A stretch of 64,000 nt of DNA from Geothermobacter hydrogeniphilus (GTDB lineage: Bacteria > Desulfobacterota > Desulfuromonadia > Desulfuromonadales > Geothermobacteraceae), in NCBI RefSeq assembly GCF_002093115.1, contig NZ_NAAD01000005.1, forward strand, positions 62,001 to 126,000, written 5' to 3'. Below the pieces are notes generated by a model. That model was given only the letters and a program-made list of their open reading frames with translations. It made no database searches and was not told the DNA's origin. Each line of letters starts with the position of its first letter. Positions within the stretch are counted from its first letter, which is position 1. Positions 17,875-27,106 of this stretch are shown piece by piece. The position numbers were made by a program, and so were the translations under genes.

Positions 17875-20758
17875 CAGTCTTCGTGTGGCGCGCAAAGAAT
17901 TGTCGGCATTCTTCGCGTCGCCGGTCGCCTATATCTTTCTTGGATCCTTTCTGCTGGTCTGTTTGTTCATATTTTTCTGGGGTGAAGCCTTTTTTGCCCG
18001 CAACATCGCCGATGTCAGGCCCCTGTTTGACTGGATGCCGATCCTGCTGATTTTCCTGGTTGCGGCGTTGACCATGCGCATGTGGAGTGAAGAACGGCGC
18101 ATGGGGACGCTTGAACACCTGCTGACCCTGCCGGTGCCGCCGCTGCAGCTTCTGTTCGGCAAGTTTCTCGCCGCCATGACCCTGCTGGCCCTGGCGTTGC
18201 TGCTGACCCTGCCGTTGCCGGTGACCGTCAGTCTGATCGGTCCGCTCGACTGGGGCCCGGTCTGGGGCGGCTACCTGGCGGCGTTGTTTCTGGGGGCGGC
18301 CTATATCTCCATCGGGCTGTACCTGAGCGCGCGCAGCGAAAATCAGATTGTCAGCCTGATCTCGACCGTGCTGGTCTGTGGCGTTTTCTACCTGCTCGGC
18401 AGCGATCTGCTGACCAGTTTTTTCGATAACCGCACCGCCGAGATATTTAAGCTGTTCGGCAGCGGTTCCCGTTTCGCGTCGATCACCCGCGGGGTGATCG
18501 ATCTGCGTGATCTCTATTACTATGCCAGCCTGGTCGGGGTGTTCTTTGTTCTGACACTGTACAGTCTCGAAAAGTTGCGCTGGTCGAAGGGGGGGGAGGC
18601 CGCTCGTCACCGGAGTTACGCCTTCCTGGTGCTGCTGATGGTCGCCAACCTGGTCTGCGGCAATCTCTGGATGCAGCAGATCGGCAGCGCGCGTCTTGAT
18701 CTGACCGAAGGGCGGATCTATTCCATTTCCCCGGCGACCCGCAACTACCTGCGGCAGTTGCAGCAGCCGCTTTTGATTCGGGGCTATTTCAGTGCCAAAA
18801 CACATCCCCTGCTGGTGCCCCTGGTGCCCCGGTTGCGTGATCTCATCCGTGAATACCAGGTTGCCGGCGGCTCACGGGTCCATGTTGAATTTATCGATCC
18901 GCAGGAGCATCCCGACCTGGAGGCGGAAGCCAACCAGAAATATGGAATCAAGCCGGTTCCCTTTCAGGTTGCCGACCGTTATCAGTCGTCGCTGATCAAC
19001 TCCTATTTCCATCTTCTCATCCAGTATGGAGACCAGTACCAGGTTCTCGGTTTCCGCGACCTGATCGAGATCAAGCAACACGGTGAAACCGGCCTCGATG
19101 TCGAACTGCGCAACCCCGAATATGAAATAACCCGCAGTATCAGGAAGGTGATGTACGGTTTCCAGGGGGGCGGCGACCTGTTCGCGTCTCTGAGCAGACC
19201 GCTGACCCTGACCGGATACATCTCCGCCGATCGGCAGCTGCCGGGATTTCTGAAGACATTCCGCCGGGAGTTGCAGACCCTGGCCGACAAACTGGCTCAA
19301 CAGGCCGGCGATAAATTTCATTTCGAGATCAAGGATCCCGATGCCGATGGCGGTGCGCTGGCGCGGGAAATTGAGCAGAAATACGGTTACCGGCCGATGC
19401 AGGCGGGGCTGTTTGACTCTCGGCGTTTTTATTTCTATCTCAACTTGAGTGACGGAGACCAGCAGCTGCAGGTTCCGTTGCCGCATGATTTTACCCGTGA
19501 GTCCCTGAAGCAGAACCTGTTGGCAACGCTCAAGCGGTTCTCTCCCGGATACCTGAAAACAGTTGCCCTGGCGGTTCCCCGTCCCGCAGCCAATCCGTAT
19601 ATGAGTCATTACGGTCTGGATAACAGCAAGCAGTTTGAAACCCTGCGCAAGCAGCTGGAGACGAACCACAATGTGCGCACCATCGATCTCGAACAGGGTC
19701 GCATTCCGGAAATCGCCGATATTCTCGTGGTTGTCGCTCCTGAACAGCTGACCGACAAGGGGGTGTTCGCCATTGACCAGTTCCTGATGAAGGGCGGGAC
19801 GGTGATGCTGGCAACGTCTCCCTACCAGGTCAGCCTGAATCGTGACAGCCTGACGGCCCGGACCCGGACCAGCCCCCTGCTGGCCTGGTTGAAGCACAAC
19901 GGGCTGACCCTGCAGCAGAAAATGGTTCTTGACCCCCGTAATCAGCCTTTCCCGATACCGGTGACGCGCAATGTCGGTGGTTTCAGCCTGCGTGAACTGC
20001 GCATGGTTCCCTATCCCTATTTTGTCGACGTGCGTGCAGAGGGGTTGAATCCCGGTCTGCCGGTTACGTCAGGACTCAACCAGGTGATGATCAACTGGGC
20101 GTCTCCCATCGAGACCGATGCGCAGAAGACGGCCGGGATGAAGGTCGACTGGCTGCTGAAAAGCTCCGCCGAGTCCTGGACCTCGACCAGTACCAACCTG
20201 ATCCCCCGTCTCGAACACTATGGGCGGGCCGGATTCACTCCGGGAAAAGACCGGGGCGAAAAGTTACTGGCCGTGGCCCTGACCGGGCGGTTTGATTCCT
20301 ATTTCAAGGGCAAACCCTCACCCTTGCTGGAGAAACCGGACAAGACCGCCGGAACAACCGGGAACAACCGGGATAAACAGGCGAAACAGGAACTGGACAG
20401 TGTCATCGAACGCTCTCCTGAATCGGCCCGGCTGGTCCTGTTCGGATCGCGTGACTTTCTCAGTGACCAGACCCTGCAGCTGGCCGCCAGTGCCGCCGGT
20501 CAGGAACAATTGGGCGCCCTGCAGCTGCTTGACAACGCCCTTGACTGGTCACTGGAAGATCCCGGCCTGTTGAGTATCCGCAGCCGCGGTCATTACGCGC
20601 GGACCCTGATGCCGCTCACGCGCGAGACGCAGATGGGGTGGGAATATCTCAATTACGCCCTGGTGCTGGTCGGTCTGCTGCTGGTGTTTGTGGCCTACCG
20701 GTTGCGCAGCCGCCGGGTGCGGCAGCGTTACCAGTTGTTGCTGGAAGGGAGGAATTAG
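17864..20758 (+). CDS. Fused ABC-2 permease and GldG-like periplasmic protein
   Basis: A 964-residue fusion. Residues 1 to about 240 form an ABC-2 type permease with six hydrophobic segments (VAYIFLGSFLLVCLFIFFW; ILLIFLVAALTMRMWSEERRMGTLEHLLTLPV; later YISIGLYLSA and LYYYASLVGVFFVLTLYSLEKL), like GldF. After a short linker a new helix (about 251-270, YAFLVLLMVANLVCG) begins a GldG-like part with RLDLTEGRIYSISPATRNYL, a large periplasmic region and a last helix (about 926-946, YLNYALVLVGLLLVFVAYRL). In many bacteria GldF and GldG are separate genes. A GAGGTG SD lies before the ATG, which overlaps the ATPase gene. A much longer upstream frame is read-through of the ATPase region and is rejected. 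Confidence 0.88.
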   Translation: MQHDSLRVARKELSAFFASPVAYIFLGSFLLVCLFIFFWGEAFFARNIADVRPLFDWMPILLIFLVAALTMRMWSEERRMGTLEHLLTLPVPPLQLLFGKFLAAMTLLALALLLTLPLPVTVSLIGPLDWGPVWGGYLAALFLGAAYISIGLYLSARSENQIVSLISTVLVCGVFYLLGSDLLTSFFDNRTAEIFKLFGSGSRFASITRGVIDLRDLYYYASLVGVFFVLTLYSLEKLRWSKGGEAARHRSYAFLVLLMVANLVCGNLWMQQIGSARLDLTEGRIYSISPATRNYLRQLQQPLLIRGYFSAKTHPLLVPLVPRLRDLIREYQVAGGSRVHVEFIDPQEHPDLEAEANQKYGIKPVPFQVADRYQSSLINSYFHLLIQYGDQYQVLGFRDLIEIKQHGETGLDVELRNPEYEITRSIRKVMYGFQGGGDLFASLSRPLTLTGYISADRQLPGFLKTFRRELQTLADKLAQQAGDKFHFEIKDPDADGGALAREIEQKYGYRPMQAGLFDSRRFYFYLNLSDGDQQLQVPLPHDFTRESLKQNLLATLKRFSPGYLKTVALAVPRPAANPYMSHYGLDNSKQFETLRKQLETNHNVRTIDLEQGRIPEIADILVVVAPEQLTDKGVFAIDQFLMKGGTVMLATSPYQVSLNRDSLTARTRTSPLLAWLKHNGLTLQQKMVLDPRNQPFPIPVTRNVGGFSLRELRMVPYPYFVDVRAEGLNPGLPVTSGLNQVMINWASPIETDAQKTAGMKVDWLLKSSAESWTSTSTNLIPRLEHYGRAGFTPGKDRGEKLLAVALTGRFDSYFKGKPSPLLEKPDKTAGTTGNNRDKQAKQELDSVIERSPESARLVLFGSRDFLSDQTLQLAASAAGQEQLGALQLLDNALDWSLEDPGLLSIRSRGHYARTLMPLTRETQMGWEYLNYALVLVGLLLVFVAYRLRSRRVRQRYQLLLEGRN

Positions 20759-20761
20759 GTC

Positions 20762-21718
20762 ATGCGACGTCGAATGATCTTTTTGGGTCTGTTGCTGCTG
20801 GCGCAGCTCGGTCTGGCTTTTGGGCTGAAAATGGAGCGGCAGGATCTCGGGGCCTTCAAAGGCTCCGGACCGTTGCTCGCCATCTCGGAAGACGCGCCCG
20901 ACATGCTGGTCTTTTCCGGGCCGGACAAGGCGGAGATAAAGCTTCAGAAGGTTGATGGTCAATGGCAGTTGCCGGAGTCCTTCGGAACCCCCGCCGACAA
21001 GCAGAAAATTGCTGATCTTCTGCATCGCCTGACCACCATCAGGCGTCCCTGGCCGACCGCGGACGGAGACGACGTGGCGGACCGTTTCAAGGTGTCGGCC
21101 ACCGATTATGAACGACGGCTGCAGTTTTTCCAGGGAAAGAAAAAGCTGGCGACACTGCTGCTGGGAAGTTCCCCCGGTTTCCGCAAGGTTCATGCCCGGG
21201 TCGAGGGAGAAAAGAAGATTTACGATATTCCTTTCAGTACCTACAAGGTCAGCCTGAAGGCGGATAACTGGATTGACAAGCGACAGTTGCAGGTTGAGCG
21301 TGAGAAGATCAGCAGTATCAATCTTCCGGACTGCCGCATTGTCAGGAAGGACAAGGTGTTCCAGGTCGAGGGGCTGGACAACGGGGAACAGACCGACCGG
21401 CAGAAAGTCGATGCCCTGGTCGCCAAGGTGACCGGACTGCAGATCCTCGATGTGGTCGACAAACCACAGCAACCTCTGTCCGGTTCGGGGATTCTGAACC
21501 TGACGGTCAATTTTGTCGATGGCCGCAAGCGCAGTTACCAGTTGCGCAAGGGGGACCATCAGGATGTCCTGCTGCAGGTTTCCGACCGGCCTTACCTGTA
21601 CAAGGTGCGTTCCGGTCTGTTGACGGAACTGCAGGGCTATCAACGGGCACAACTGGTGAAAATGAATCCCCCGTCGCCGCCATCAACGTCTGATGGAGGG
21701 AACTCCGGGGCGAGTTGA
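20762..21718 (+). CDS. DUF4340 family protein
   Basis: A 318-residue protein with one N-terminal hydrophobic segment (MIFLGLLLLAQLGLAFGL) acting as anchor or signal, then a periplasmic domain with the DUF4340 pattern (KVDGQWQLPESFGTPADKQKIADLLHRLTTI, DYERRLQFFQGKKKLATLLLG, IYDIPFSTYKVSLKADNWIDKRQL). Proteins of this family are typically encoded next to GldG-like proteins and probably work with the exporter. The ATG follows a strong SD (GGAAGGGAGG) three bases after the previous stop. Function unknown. Confidence 0.85.
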   Translation: MRRRMIFLGLLLLAQLGLAFGLKMERQDLGAFKGSGPLLAISEDAPDMLVFSGPDKAEIKLQKVDGQWQLPESFGTPADKQKIADLLHRLTTIRRPWPTADGDDVADRFKVSATDYERRLQFFQGKKKLATLLLGSSPGFRKVHARVEGEKKIYDIPFSTYKVSLKADNWIDKRQLQVEREKISSINLPDCRIVRKDKVFQVEGLDNGEQTDRQKVDALVAKVTGLQILDVVDKPQQPLSGSGILNLTVNFVDGRKRSYQLRKGDHQDVLLQVSDRPYLYKVRSGLLTELQGYQRAQLVKMNPPSPPSTSDGGNSGAS

Positions 21719-21722
21719 CAGT

Positions 21723-21758
21723 GCCGGTTCCGCTGCCAGACGGCGGAACCGGCCTTTT
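21723..21758 (+). terminator. Hairpin terminator between the DUF4340 and MoxR genes
   Basis: GCCGGTTCCGC (21723-21733) pairs perfectly with GCGGAACCGGC (21743-21753), followed by CTTTTTC. It splits the ABC exporter genes from the MoxR-Bat genes, which may have a separate promoter in 21760-21860 or be expressed by partial read-through. Confidence 0.8.
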
Positions 21759-21867
21759 TCAGGCCGGCGCGGAACGTTCCGGCTGAGACCTGAACCCGGT
21801 GAGAAGTTTACAACCCGGACCGGGGACGTTCATCCCCGGTTCAGGTCCAACCGTAAGGAATTTTTCC

Positions 21868-22845
21868 ATGGACGTACTGCAACAGCGCTTCGGACAGCTG
21901 ACAACAATTCTTTCCCGGCAGATCATCGGTCAGCCGAAACTGGTTGAACGTTTGTTGATTGCCCTTCTGGCCGATGGCCACCTGTTGGTGGAAGGCGCCC
22001 CCGGTCTGGCCAAGACCCGCGCCATCCGGCAACTGAGCGGTTTGCTTGAGGGCAGCTTTCAACGCATTCAGTTCACCCCCGACCTGCTGCCTGCCGATCT
22101 GACCGGCAGCGATGTTTATCGCGCGCAGGAGGGCGCTTTTGTTTTTCAGCCCGGACCGCTGTTTCACAATCTGATCCTGGCGGATGAAATCAACCGCGCT
22201 CCGGCCAAGGTGCAATCGGCGCTGCTGGAAGCCATGGCGGAACGACAGATCAGTGTCGGTCGGCAGACCTATGCCCTGGCTGACCCTTTCCTGGTGATGG
22301 CAACCCAGAATCCGATTGAGCAGGAGGGGACCTATCCTCTGCCCGAAGCGCAGCTCGATCGTTTTCTGTTGCACGTGAGAATTGACTTTCCAGACCTTGA
22401 GAATGAACGTCGGATTCTTCGACTCGCCCGGCGTGAAGCGGCCGGATTGCCGGCGGTTGCAGACGACGAGCCCGGGTTCACGCCGCTATCGCCGTCGGAA
22501 TTGCGTCGGGCGCGGCAACAGGTCCTGGATTTATACCTGGCGGAGAACCTGGAAGAGTACCTGCTGCAGCTGGTCCTGGCGACCCGGCATCCGCAGGATT
22601 ATGGCGAGGATCTGCGCAGGGCGATCCAGTACGGTGCCAGCCCCAGGGCCGGCATTGCTCTCGATCGTTGCGCCAGATCACGGGCCTGGCTGGCCGGACG
22701 GGACCATGTGCTGCCTGAAGATATTCAGAACCTGGCCTTCGACGTGTTGCGGCATCGTCTGATTCTCAGTTACGAGGCCGAAGCCGGCGGCATGAATGCC
22801 GATCGACTGATTTCCGAGTTGATTGCCCGGGTGCCGGTGCCCTGA
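21868..22845 (+). CDS. MoxR-type AAA+ ATPase
   Basis: A 325-residue chaperone-like AAA+ ATPase that works with von Willebrand factor A proteins. Seen: HLLVEGAPGLAKTRAI (Walker A), LILADEINRAPAKVQSALLEAMAE (Walker B and pre-sensor helix), ATQNPIEQEGTYPLPEAQLDRF (sensor 1 and arginine finger region), and a C-terminal helical lid. The ATG at 21868 has AAGGAA upstream and gives the family start. Its stop shares TGATG with the next gene. It heads moxR-DUF58-DUF4381-batA-batB/C-batD, the common aerotolerance (Bat) arrangement. Confidence 0.92.
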   Translation: MDVLQQRFGQLTTILSRQIIGQPKLVERLLIALLADGHLLVEGAPGLAKTRAIRQLSGLLEGSFQRIQFTPDLLPADLTGSDVYRAQEGAFVFQPGPLFHNLILADEINRAPAKVQSALLEAMAERQISVGRQTYALADPFLVMATQNPIEQEGTYPLPEAQLDRFLLHVRIDFPDLENERRILRLARREAAGLPAVADDEPGFTPLSPSELRRARQQVLDLYLAENLEEYLLQLVLATRHPQDYGEDLRRAIQYGASPRAGIALDRCARSRAWLAGRDHVLPEDIQNLAFDVLRHRLILSYEAEAGGMNADRLISELIARVPVP

Positions 22846-23780
22846 TGGCGACAAGGGTTTCGCCGGGAGCCTCTTCTCCGGTTGCGGTTTCTCTGGCCGA
22901 ACTGATTGCCATCGGGGATCGGTTGCCGCCATCACGCCTGGAGGCCGGACGCCGTCTGGCCGCGAAACAGGGGGGCTACCTCAGTCGTTTCCGCGGCCGG
23001 GGCATGGAATTCGCCGAGGTCCGAGCCTATCTTCCGGGGGATGATGCGCGAAACATTGACTGGCGGGTGACGGCCCGGCGCGGCAAGGTTCACACCAAGC
23101 TGTTTCATGAAGAGCGTGAACGGCCGGTTCTGGTTGCGCTCGATTATCGCAGGCCGATGTTCTTTGCCACCCGGGGACGATTCAAGGCGGTGCGGGCCAC
23201 GCAACTGGCCGCCTTGTTCGCCTGGCAGGCCCTGGCACATGGCGATCGCATCGGCGGTTTCCTGTTTTCTGAAGAACGCAACCTCGAACTGCGCCCGCAG
23301 CTCGGCAAAAAGGCCGTTCTGCAGTTGTTGCGGCAGATGGTCGCCGATCCGGCCTGGGAGCGTCCACGGCATCAACCTTTTGAGCCGAAGCAGCGGTTGG
23401 CGGTCACCCTGCAGCGTTTGCGGCGGGTGGCGCGGCCGGGCAGCCTGATTCGGCTGTTGAGCGATTTCAGCCAGTGGGATGAACGGGTCGAACTGCAATT
23501 GGCGCAATTGAACCGCCACTGTGAGCTGGAGCTGGTGCATTGCTTCGACCCGCTGGAAGCCGATCTGCCGCCGGCCGGCAGCTATCGCCTGAGTGACGGG
23601 TTGCGTGACCTGAGTATTGTCACCACCGATCGCGCCGCACGACGGGCTTATCAGCAGCATTTTGCGCAGCGACGACAGCTGCTGGAAGATTTCTGCCGTC
23701 GGCAGCATGCGCGGTTCATGGTGTTGCCGTCCGACCTCGATCCCATCGAAAATCTGTTCAGCGGCGGGGCAGGGGGCTGA
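22845..23780 (+). CDS. DUF58 protein (Bat operon)
   Basis: A 311-residue protein of the DUF58 family, found beside MoxR and vWA genes. The hallmark is GMEFAEVRAYLPGDDARNIDWRVTARRGKVHTKLFHEE (about 52-90), followed by a vWA-like fold whose first strand VLVALDYRRPM lacks the complete DxSxS metal motif. No membrane helix is present, unlike many DUF58 proteins. Its start overlaps the moxR stop (TGATG), implying coupled translation. Confidence 0.88.
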   Translation: MATRVSPGASSPVAVSLAELIAIGDRLPPSRLEAGRRLAAKQGGYLSRFRGRGMEFAEVRAYLPGDDARNIDWRVTARRGKVHTKLFHEERERPVLVALDYRRPMFFATRGRFKAVRATQLAALFAWQALAHGDRIGGFLFSEERNLELRPQLGKKAVLQLLRQMVADPAWERPRHQPFEPKQRLAVTLQRLRRVARPGSLIRLLSDFSQWDERVELQLAQLNRHCELELVHCFDPLEADLPPAGSYRLSDGLRDLSIVTTDRAARRAYQQHFAQRRQLLEDFCRRQHARFMVLPSDLDPIENLFSGGAGG

Positions 23781-23781
23781 G

Positions 23782-24300
23782 ATGGCACAGCTGTCAACGA
23801 TTCCTTCGACGGCGACGGGCAGGGCCATGCCCCAATTGCCGTTGCGTGATCTCCACCTTCCGCCTGAAATCGGTGCCTGGCCCCTGGCTCCCGGCTGGTG
23901 GCTGCTGATCGGATTGCTGGTTCTCCTGATGACCGCGGCGCTGCTGCTGGCGCGTTTCCGGCAACGCCGCCGACTTCGAAGACTGGCCCTTCTGCAGCTC
24001 GAAACTCTTAAAGACCTGCATGGCCGCGAACTGGCTGCCGCCCTTTCATACCTGCTTCGGCAGGCGGCGCTCTGTCACTTTTCACCGCAGCAGGTTGCCG
24101 GTCTGAGCGGTGAGGCCTGGCTCAGGTTCCTGGATACACCGTTCGCGGATCACCCTTTCAGCACCGGGTGCGGCCGCTGCCTTCAGGATGCTCCTTACCG
24201 ACCGCATGTCGATATCGACGAAGCCCGGTTGCTTGAACTCTGCCGGGACTGGCTGAAGAAACTGCCGCCGCAGTCCGGACCGCCGAGGAGGAGTCGATGA
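23782..24300 (+). CDS. DUF4381 membrane protein
   Basis: A 172-residue protein with one membrane helix (about 40-62, GWWLLIGLLVLLMTAALLLARF) preceded by LPLRDLHLPPEIGAWPLAPGW and followed by a basic stretch and a helical cytoplasmic domain with LSYLLRQAALCHFSPQQVAGLSGEAWLRFLD. This is the standard layout of DUF4381 proteins, encoded between DUF58 and vWA genes in Bat-type operons. It starts one base after the DUF58 stop and ends within the start of batA (ATGA). Confidence 0.82.
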   Translation: MAQLSTIPSTATGRAMPQLPLRDLHLPPEIGAWPLAPGWWLLIGLLVLLMTAALLLARFRQRRRLRRLALLQLETLKDLHGRELAAALSYLLRQAALCHFSPQQVAGLSGEAWLRFLDTPFADHPFSTGCGRCLQDAPYRPHVDIDEARLLELCRDWLKKLPPQSGPPRRSR

Positions 24301-25298
24301 TCCATTTTGCCTGGCCCTGGGCCCTGGCCCTGCTGCCGCTTCCCTGGCTGGTCCATCGCTATGCCCCTCCGGCCCTGGCCGCCGAGGAGGCCGCCCTCTG
24401 GGTTCCCTCTCTCTCGCTGTTCGGTGCCGTGGCGCAGCAGGGTGTCCGTCGCCCGGGCCGCCTGCAGATTCTGCTGGCCGTGCTGTGCTGGCTGCTGCTG
24501 GTTCTTGCCGCCACCCGGCCGCAATGGCTGGGGGAGCCGATCGAACTGCCGGTCAGCGGACGGGATCTGATGCTGGCGGTCGATCTTTCCGGCAGCATGC
24601 AGACCCGGGATTTCACGTTGGGCGGCGAGACGGTCGACCGTCTGACTGCGCTTAAGGCTGTGGCTGGTGAGTTTGTTCGCCGCCGGGTCGGTGACCGCGT
24701 GGGGCTGATTTTGTTCGGTGATCAGCCCTACATCCAGACTCCTCTCACCTTTGACCGCCAGACGGTGCTGACGTTGCTGAATGAAGCCGTCCTGGGGTTG
24801 GCGGGTGATCGCACGTCCATCGGCGATGCCATCGGCCTGGCGGTCAAACGCCTGACAGAGGGAGGAGGGAAGAACCAGGTCCTGATCCTGCTGACTGACG
24901 GCGCCAATACCGCGGGCCGACTGGCGCCGCTCAAGGCTGCCGAGCTCGCGGCGCGAGAACATCTGAAGATCTACACCATCGGCATCGGCGCTGAGAGGAT
25001 GGAGGTGCGTCGTTTCATTTTCCGGCAGACCGTCAATCCTTCGGCTGATCTTGATGAAAAGACCTTGAAGGCGATTGCTGAAAAGACCGGTGGAAGGTAC
25101 TTCAGGGCGCGTGATACCCGGCAGTTGCAGGAGATCTACGCCGCCATTGATGAGCTGGAACCGGTGGTGCGTGATCACGACGTTTTTCGACCGATTTCCG
25201 AACTGTATGTCTGGCCGTTGGGGGCCGCCTTCCTGGGCGGGTTGCTGGTGCTGCTGCTGCCGTTGCTGCCGCCCCTGCCGGACCGGAGGTCGCCATGA
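24297..25298 (+). CDS. batA: von Willebrand factor A protein BatA
   Basis: A 333-residue membrane protein. Two hydrophobic segments precede a vWA domain with the intact metal site DLSGSMQTRDF (DxSxS) and LTDGANTAG; a last helix (about 304-325, WPLGAAFLGGLLVLLLPLL) closes the protein. The family acts in the periplasm with MoxR and other Bat proteins in stress tolerance; the molecular role is unsettled. Translationally coupled on both sides (ATGA overlaps). Confidence 0.88.
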   Translation: MIHFAWPWALALLPLPWLVHRYAPPALAAEEAALWVPSLSLFGAVAQQGVRRPGRLQILLAVLCWLLLVLAATRPQWLGEPIELPVSGRDLMLAVDLSGSMQTRDFTLGGETVDRLTALKAVAGEFVRRRVGDRVGLILFGDQPYIQTPLTFDRQTVLTLLNEAVLGLAGDRTSIGDAIGLAVKRLTEGGGKNQVLILLTDGANTAGRLAPLKAAELAAREHLKIYTIGIGAERMEVRRFIFRQTVNPSADLDEKTLKAIAEKTGGRYFRARDTRQLQEIYAAIDELEPVVRDHDVFRPISELYVWPLGAAFLGGLLVLLLPLLPPLPDRRSP

Positions 25299-27106
25299 AC
25301 ACGTTTCATTTTCTCCGGCCCGCATGGTTCTGGGCTCTGCCGCCGGCGCTGGCGTTGCTGCTGTGGCTGGCCCGCCGTCAACTCCGCAGCCGCAGCTGGC
25401 AGACGGTCTGTGACCCTGAGTTGCTGCCGCATCTGCTGCTCGGCCGTTCGGTGCGGCGCGCCAACTGGCCATTGTGGCTGCTGCTGGCGGGTGTCTTGCT
25501 GACGATCACGGCGCTGGCCGGACCGGTCTGGCGCCGCCTCCCGCAACCCCTCTTCCGGCAGCAGTCGGCGTTGGTGATCCTGTTCGACCTGTCCCGTTCG
25601 ATGGAGGCTGCCGATCTCAAGCCGAGTCGCTATCTGCGGGCACGTTACAAGATCGAAGACCTGCTTCGTCAGCGGAAGGAAGGGCAGACCGCACTGGTTG
25701 TTTTTGCCGCCGACGCTTTCACCGTAGCTCCGTTGACCTCTGACCGGCATACCATCGAAGCGTTGCTCAAGAGTCTGGAACCGGGGCTGATGCCGGCTCA
25801 GGGGAGTGATCCCGCCCGGGCCATGAAGCTTGGTGTTCAGCTGTTGCGACAGGCCGGGTTGAAACAGGGAAGGTTGCTGCTGGTGACCGATGAAGATCGT
25901 CCCGAGACCGCACTGGAAGCAGCGCGTCGTCTGCATCGGCAGGGGTTCGAACTTGCAGTTCTCGGTGTCGGCACCGCGGAAGGCGCCCCGATCCCGCAAC
26001 CGGGCGGCGGATTTTTCAAAGATGCCGACGGCAACCTGGTGCTGCCCGTCCTGAATGGCAGGGCACTGCAGCAGTTGGCCGTCGCGGGCGGCGGCCGCTA
26101 TCACGGGATAAGCATCGACGATGCCGATCTGCAGGACCTGCTGTCCGGCTTGAACAGCCATCGGCTCGACAATCCGGGCGTGAGCAGCACCGCGCGCGGA
26201 GATGTCTGGTCCGAGGACGGTGTCTGGCTGCTCTGGCCGCTGATCCTGCTGGTCGCCTGCGGCTTTCGGCGCGGCTGGCTGCTGGTGCTGCCGTTGCTTC
26301 TTCTTCAGCCGGTTCCCGCCGAGGCGTTCAGTTGGCAGGGATTGTGGCGAACTCCGGATCAGCAGGCGACGCAATTGTACCGGGCCGGGGATTATTCAGC
26401 CGCCGCCGCACAGTTCGAGGATATTCGCTGGAAAGCATCCGCCCTCTACCGGGCCGGAGATTTCGCCGCCGCGGCGAACCTCCTGAAAAAACTGCAGGGG
26501 GCGGATGATTTCTACAATCTCGGCAATGCGCTGGCGAAACAGGGTGATCTGTCGGCGGCACTGCAGGCCTATCGGCAGGCTTTGAAGCGAGATCCCCGGG
26601 ATACCGACGCCCGGTTCAACAAGGACCTTGTTGAAAAGGAACTCAAACGGAGACGACAGCGGCAATCCCGACAGGCCGACAGCAAGACCGGACGGCAGAA
26701 CACGCAGGAGAATACTCCGGGCGGGAAGAAACAGGCAAGCGGCGGGAAGCAGGGGGCACAACAGCAGTCTCCTGGCGCAACGCGGGATCGGCCGGGAGGG
26801 GAACCACGGAAACGACAATCCCCTGACTCACCTTCCCGAGGAGAGAAACCGGTCCCGAACCGGAAGACGCCGGGGGCTGCCCGGAGAGTTCGTTTGCGGG
26901 ACGATAAAGCCGCGGGCAAAGACTCCGGGGACACGTCTCGTGTTGCCCCGGCAGGCCGGGATCGGGACCGGGAAACAGCGGAACAGCGTGAAACCCGCCT
27001 GCTGTTGCAGCAGATTCCCGACGACCCGGGCGGTCTTCTGCGGCGTAAATTCCATTATCAGTACCGCCAGCGCGGTCAGCAGACACAGACGGAACGATCA
27101 TGGTGA
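25295..27106 (+). CDS. batB: BatB/BatC fusion: vWA domain plus TPR protein
   Basis: A 603-residue fusion. N-terminal helices, then a vWA domain (LVILFDLSRSMEAADL, intact DxSxS), then hydrophobic segments around 306-345 (WLLWPLILLVACGFRRGWLLVLPLLLL). The following part contains TPR repeats (FYNLGNALAKQGDLSAALQAYRQALKRDPRDTDARFNKD), i.e. the BatC element, and ends in about 140 residues of Arg/Lys/Gln/Gly-rich low-complexity sequence with a short conserved tail (LLLQQIPDDPGGLLRRKFHYQYR) as in BatC proteins. Separate batB and batC genes are common elsewhere. It overlaps batD by 7 bases. Confidence 0.87.
   Translation: MNTFHFLRPAWFWALPPALALLLWLARRQLRSRSWQTVCDPELLPHLLLGRSVRRANWPLWLLLAGVLLTITALAGPVWRRLPQPLFRQQSALVILFDLSRSMEAADLKPSRYLRARYKIEDLLRQRKEGQTALVVFAADAFTVAPLTSDRHTIEALLKSLEPGLMPAQGSDPARAMKLGVQLLRQAGLKQGRLLLVTDEDRPETALEAARRLHRQGFELAVLGVGTAEGAPIPQPGGGFFKDADGNLVLPVLNGRALQQLAVAGGGRYHGISIDDADLQDLLSGLNSHRLDNPGVSSTARGDVWSEDGVWLLWPLILLVACGFRRGWLLVLPLLLLQPVPAEAFSWQGLWRTPDQQATQLYRAGDYSAAAAQFEDIRWKASALYRAGDFAAAANLLKKLQGADDFYNLGNALAKQGDLSAALQAYRQALKRDPRDTDARFNKDLVEKELKRRRQRQSRQADSKTGRQNTQENTPGGKKQASGGKQGAQQQSPGATRDRPGGEPRKRQSPDSPSRGEKPVPNRKTPGAARRVRLRDDKAAGKDSGDTSRVAPAGRDRDRETAEQRETRLLLQQIPDDPGGLLRRKFHYQYRQRGQQTQTERSW

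Noticed and set aside
21799-21867. Longer N-terminus for the MoxR protein
   Set aside because: The added residues do not fit the family and no SD is present; ATG 21868 is preceded by AAGGAA.
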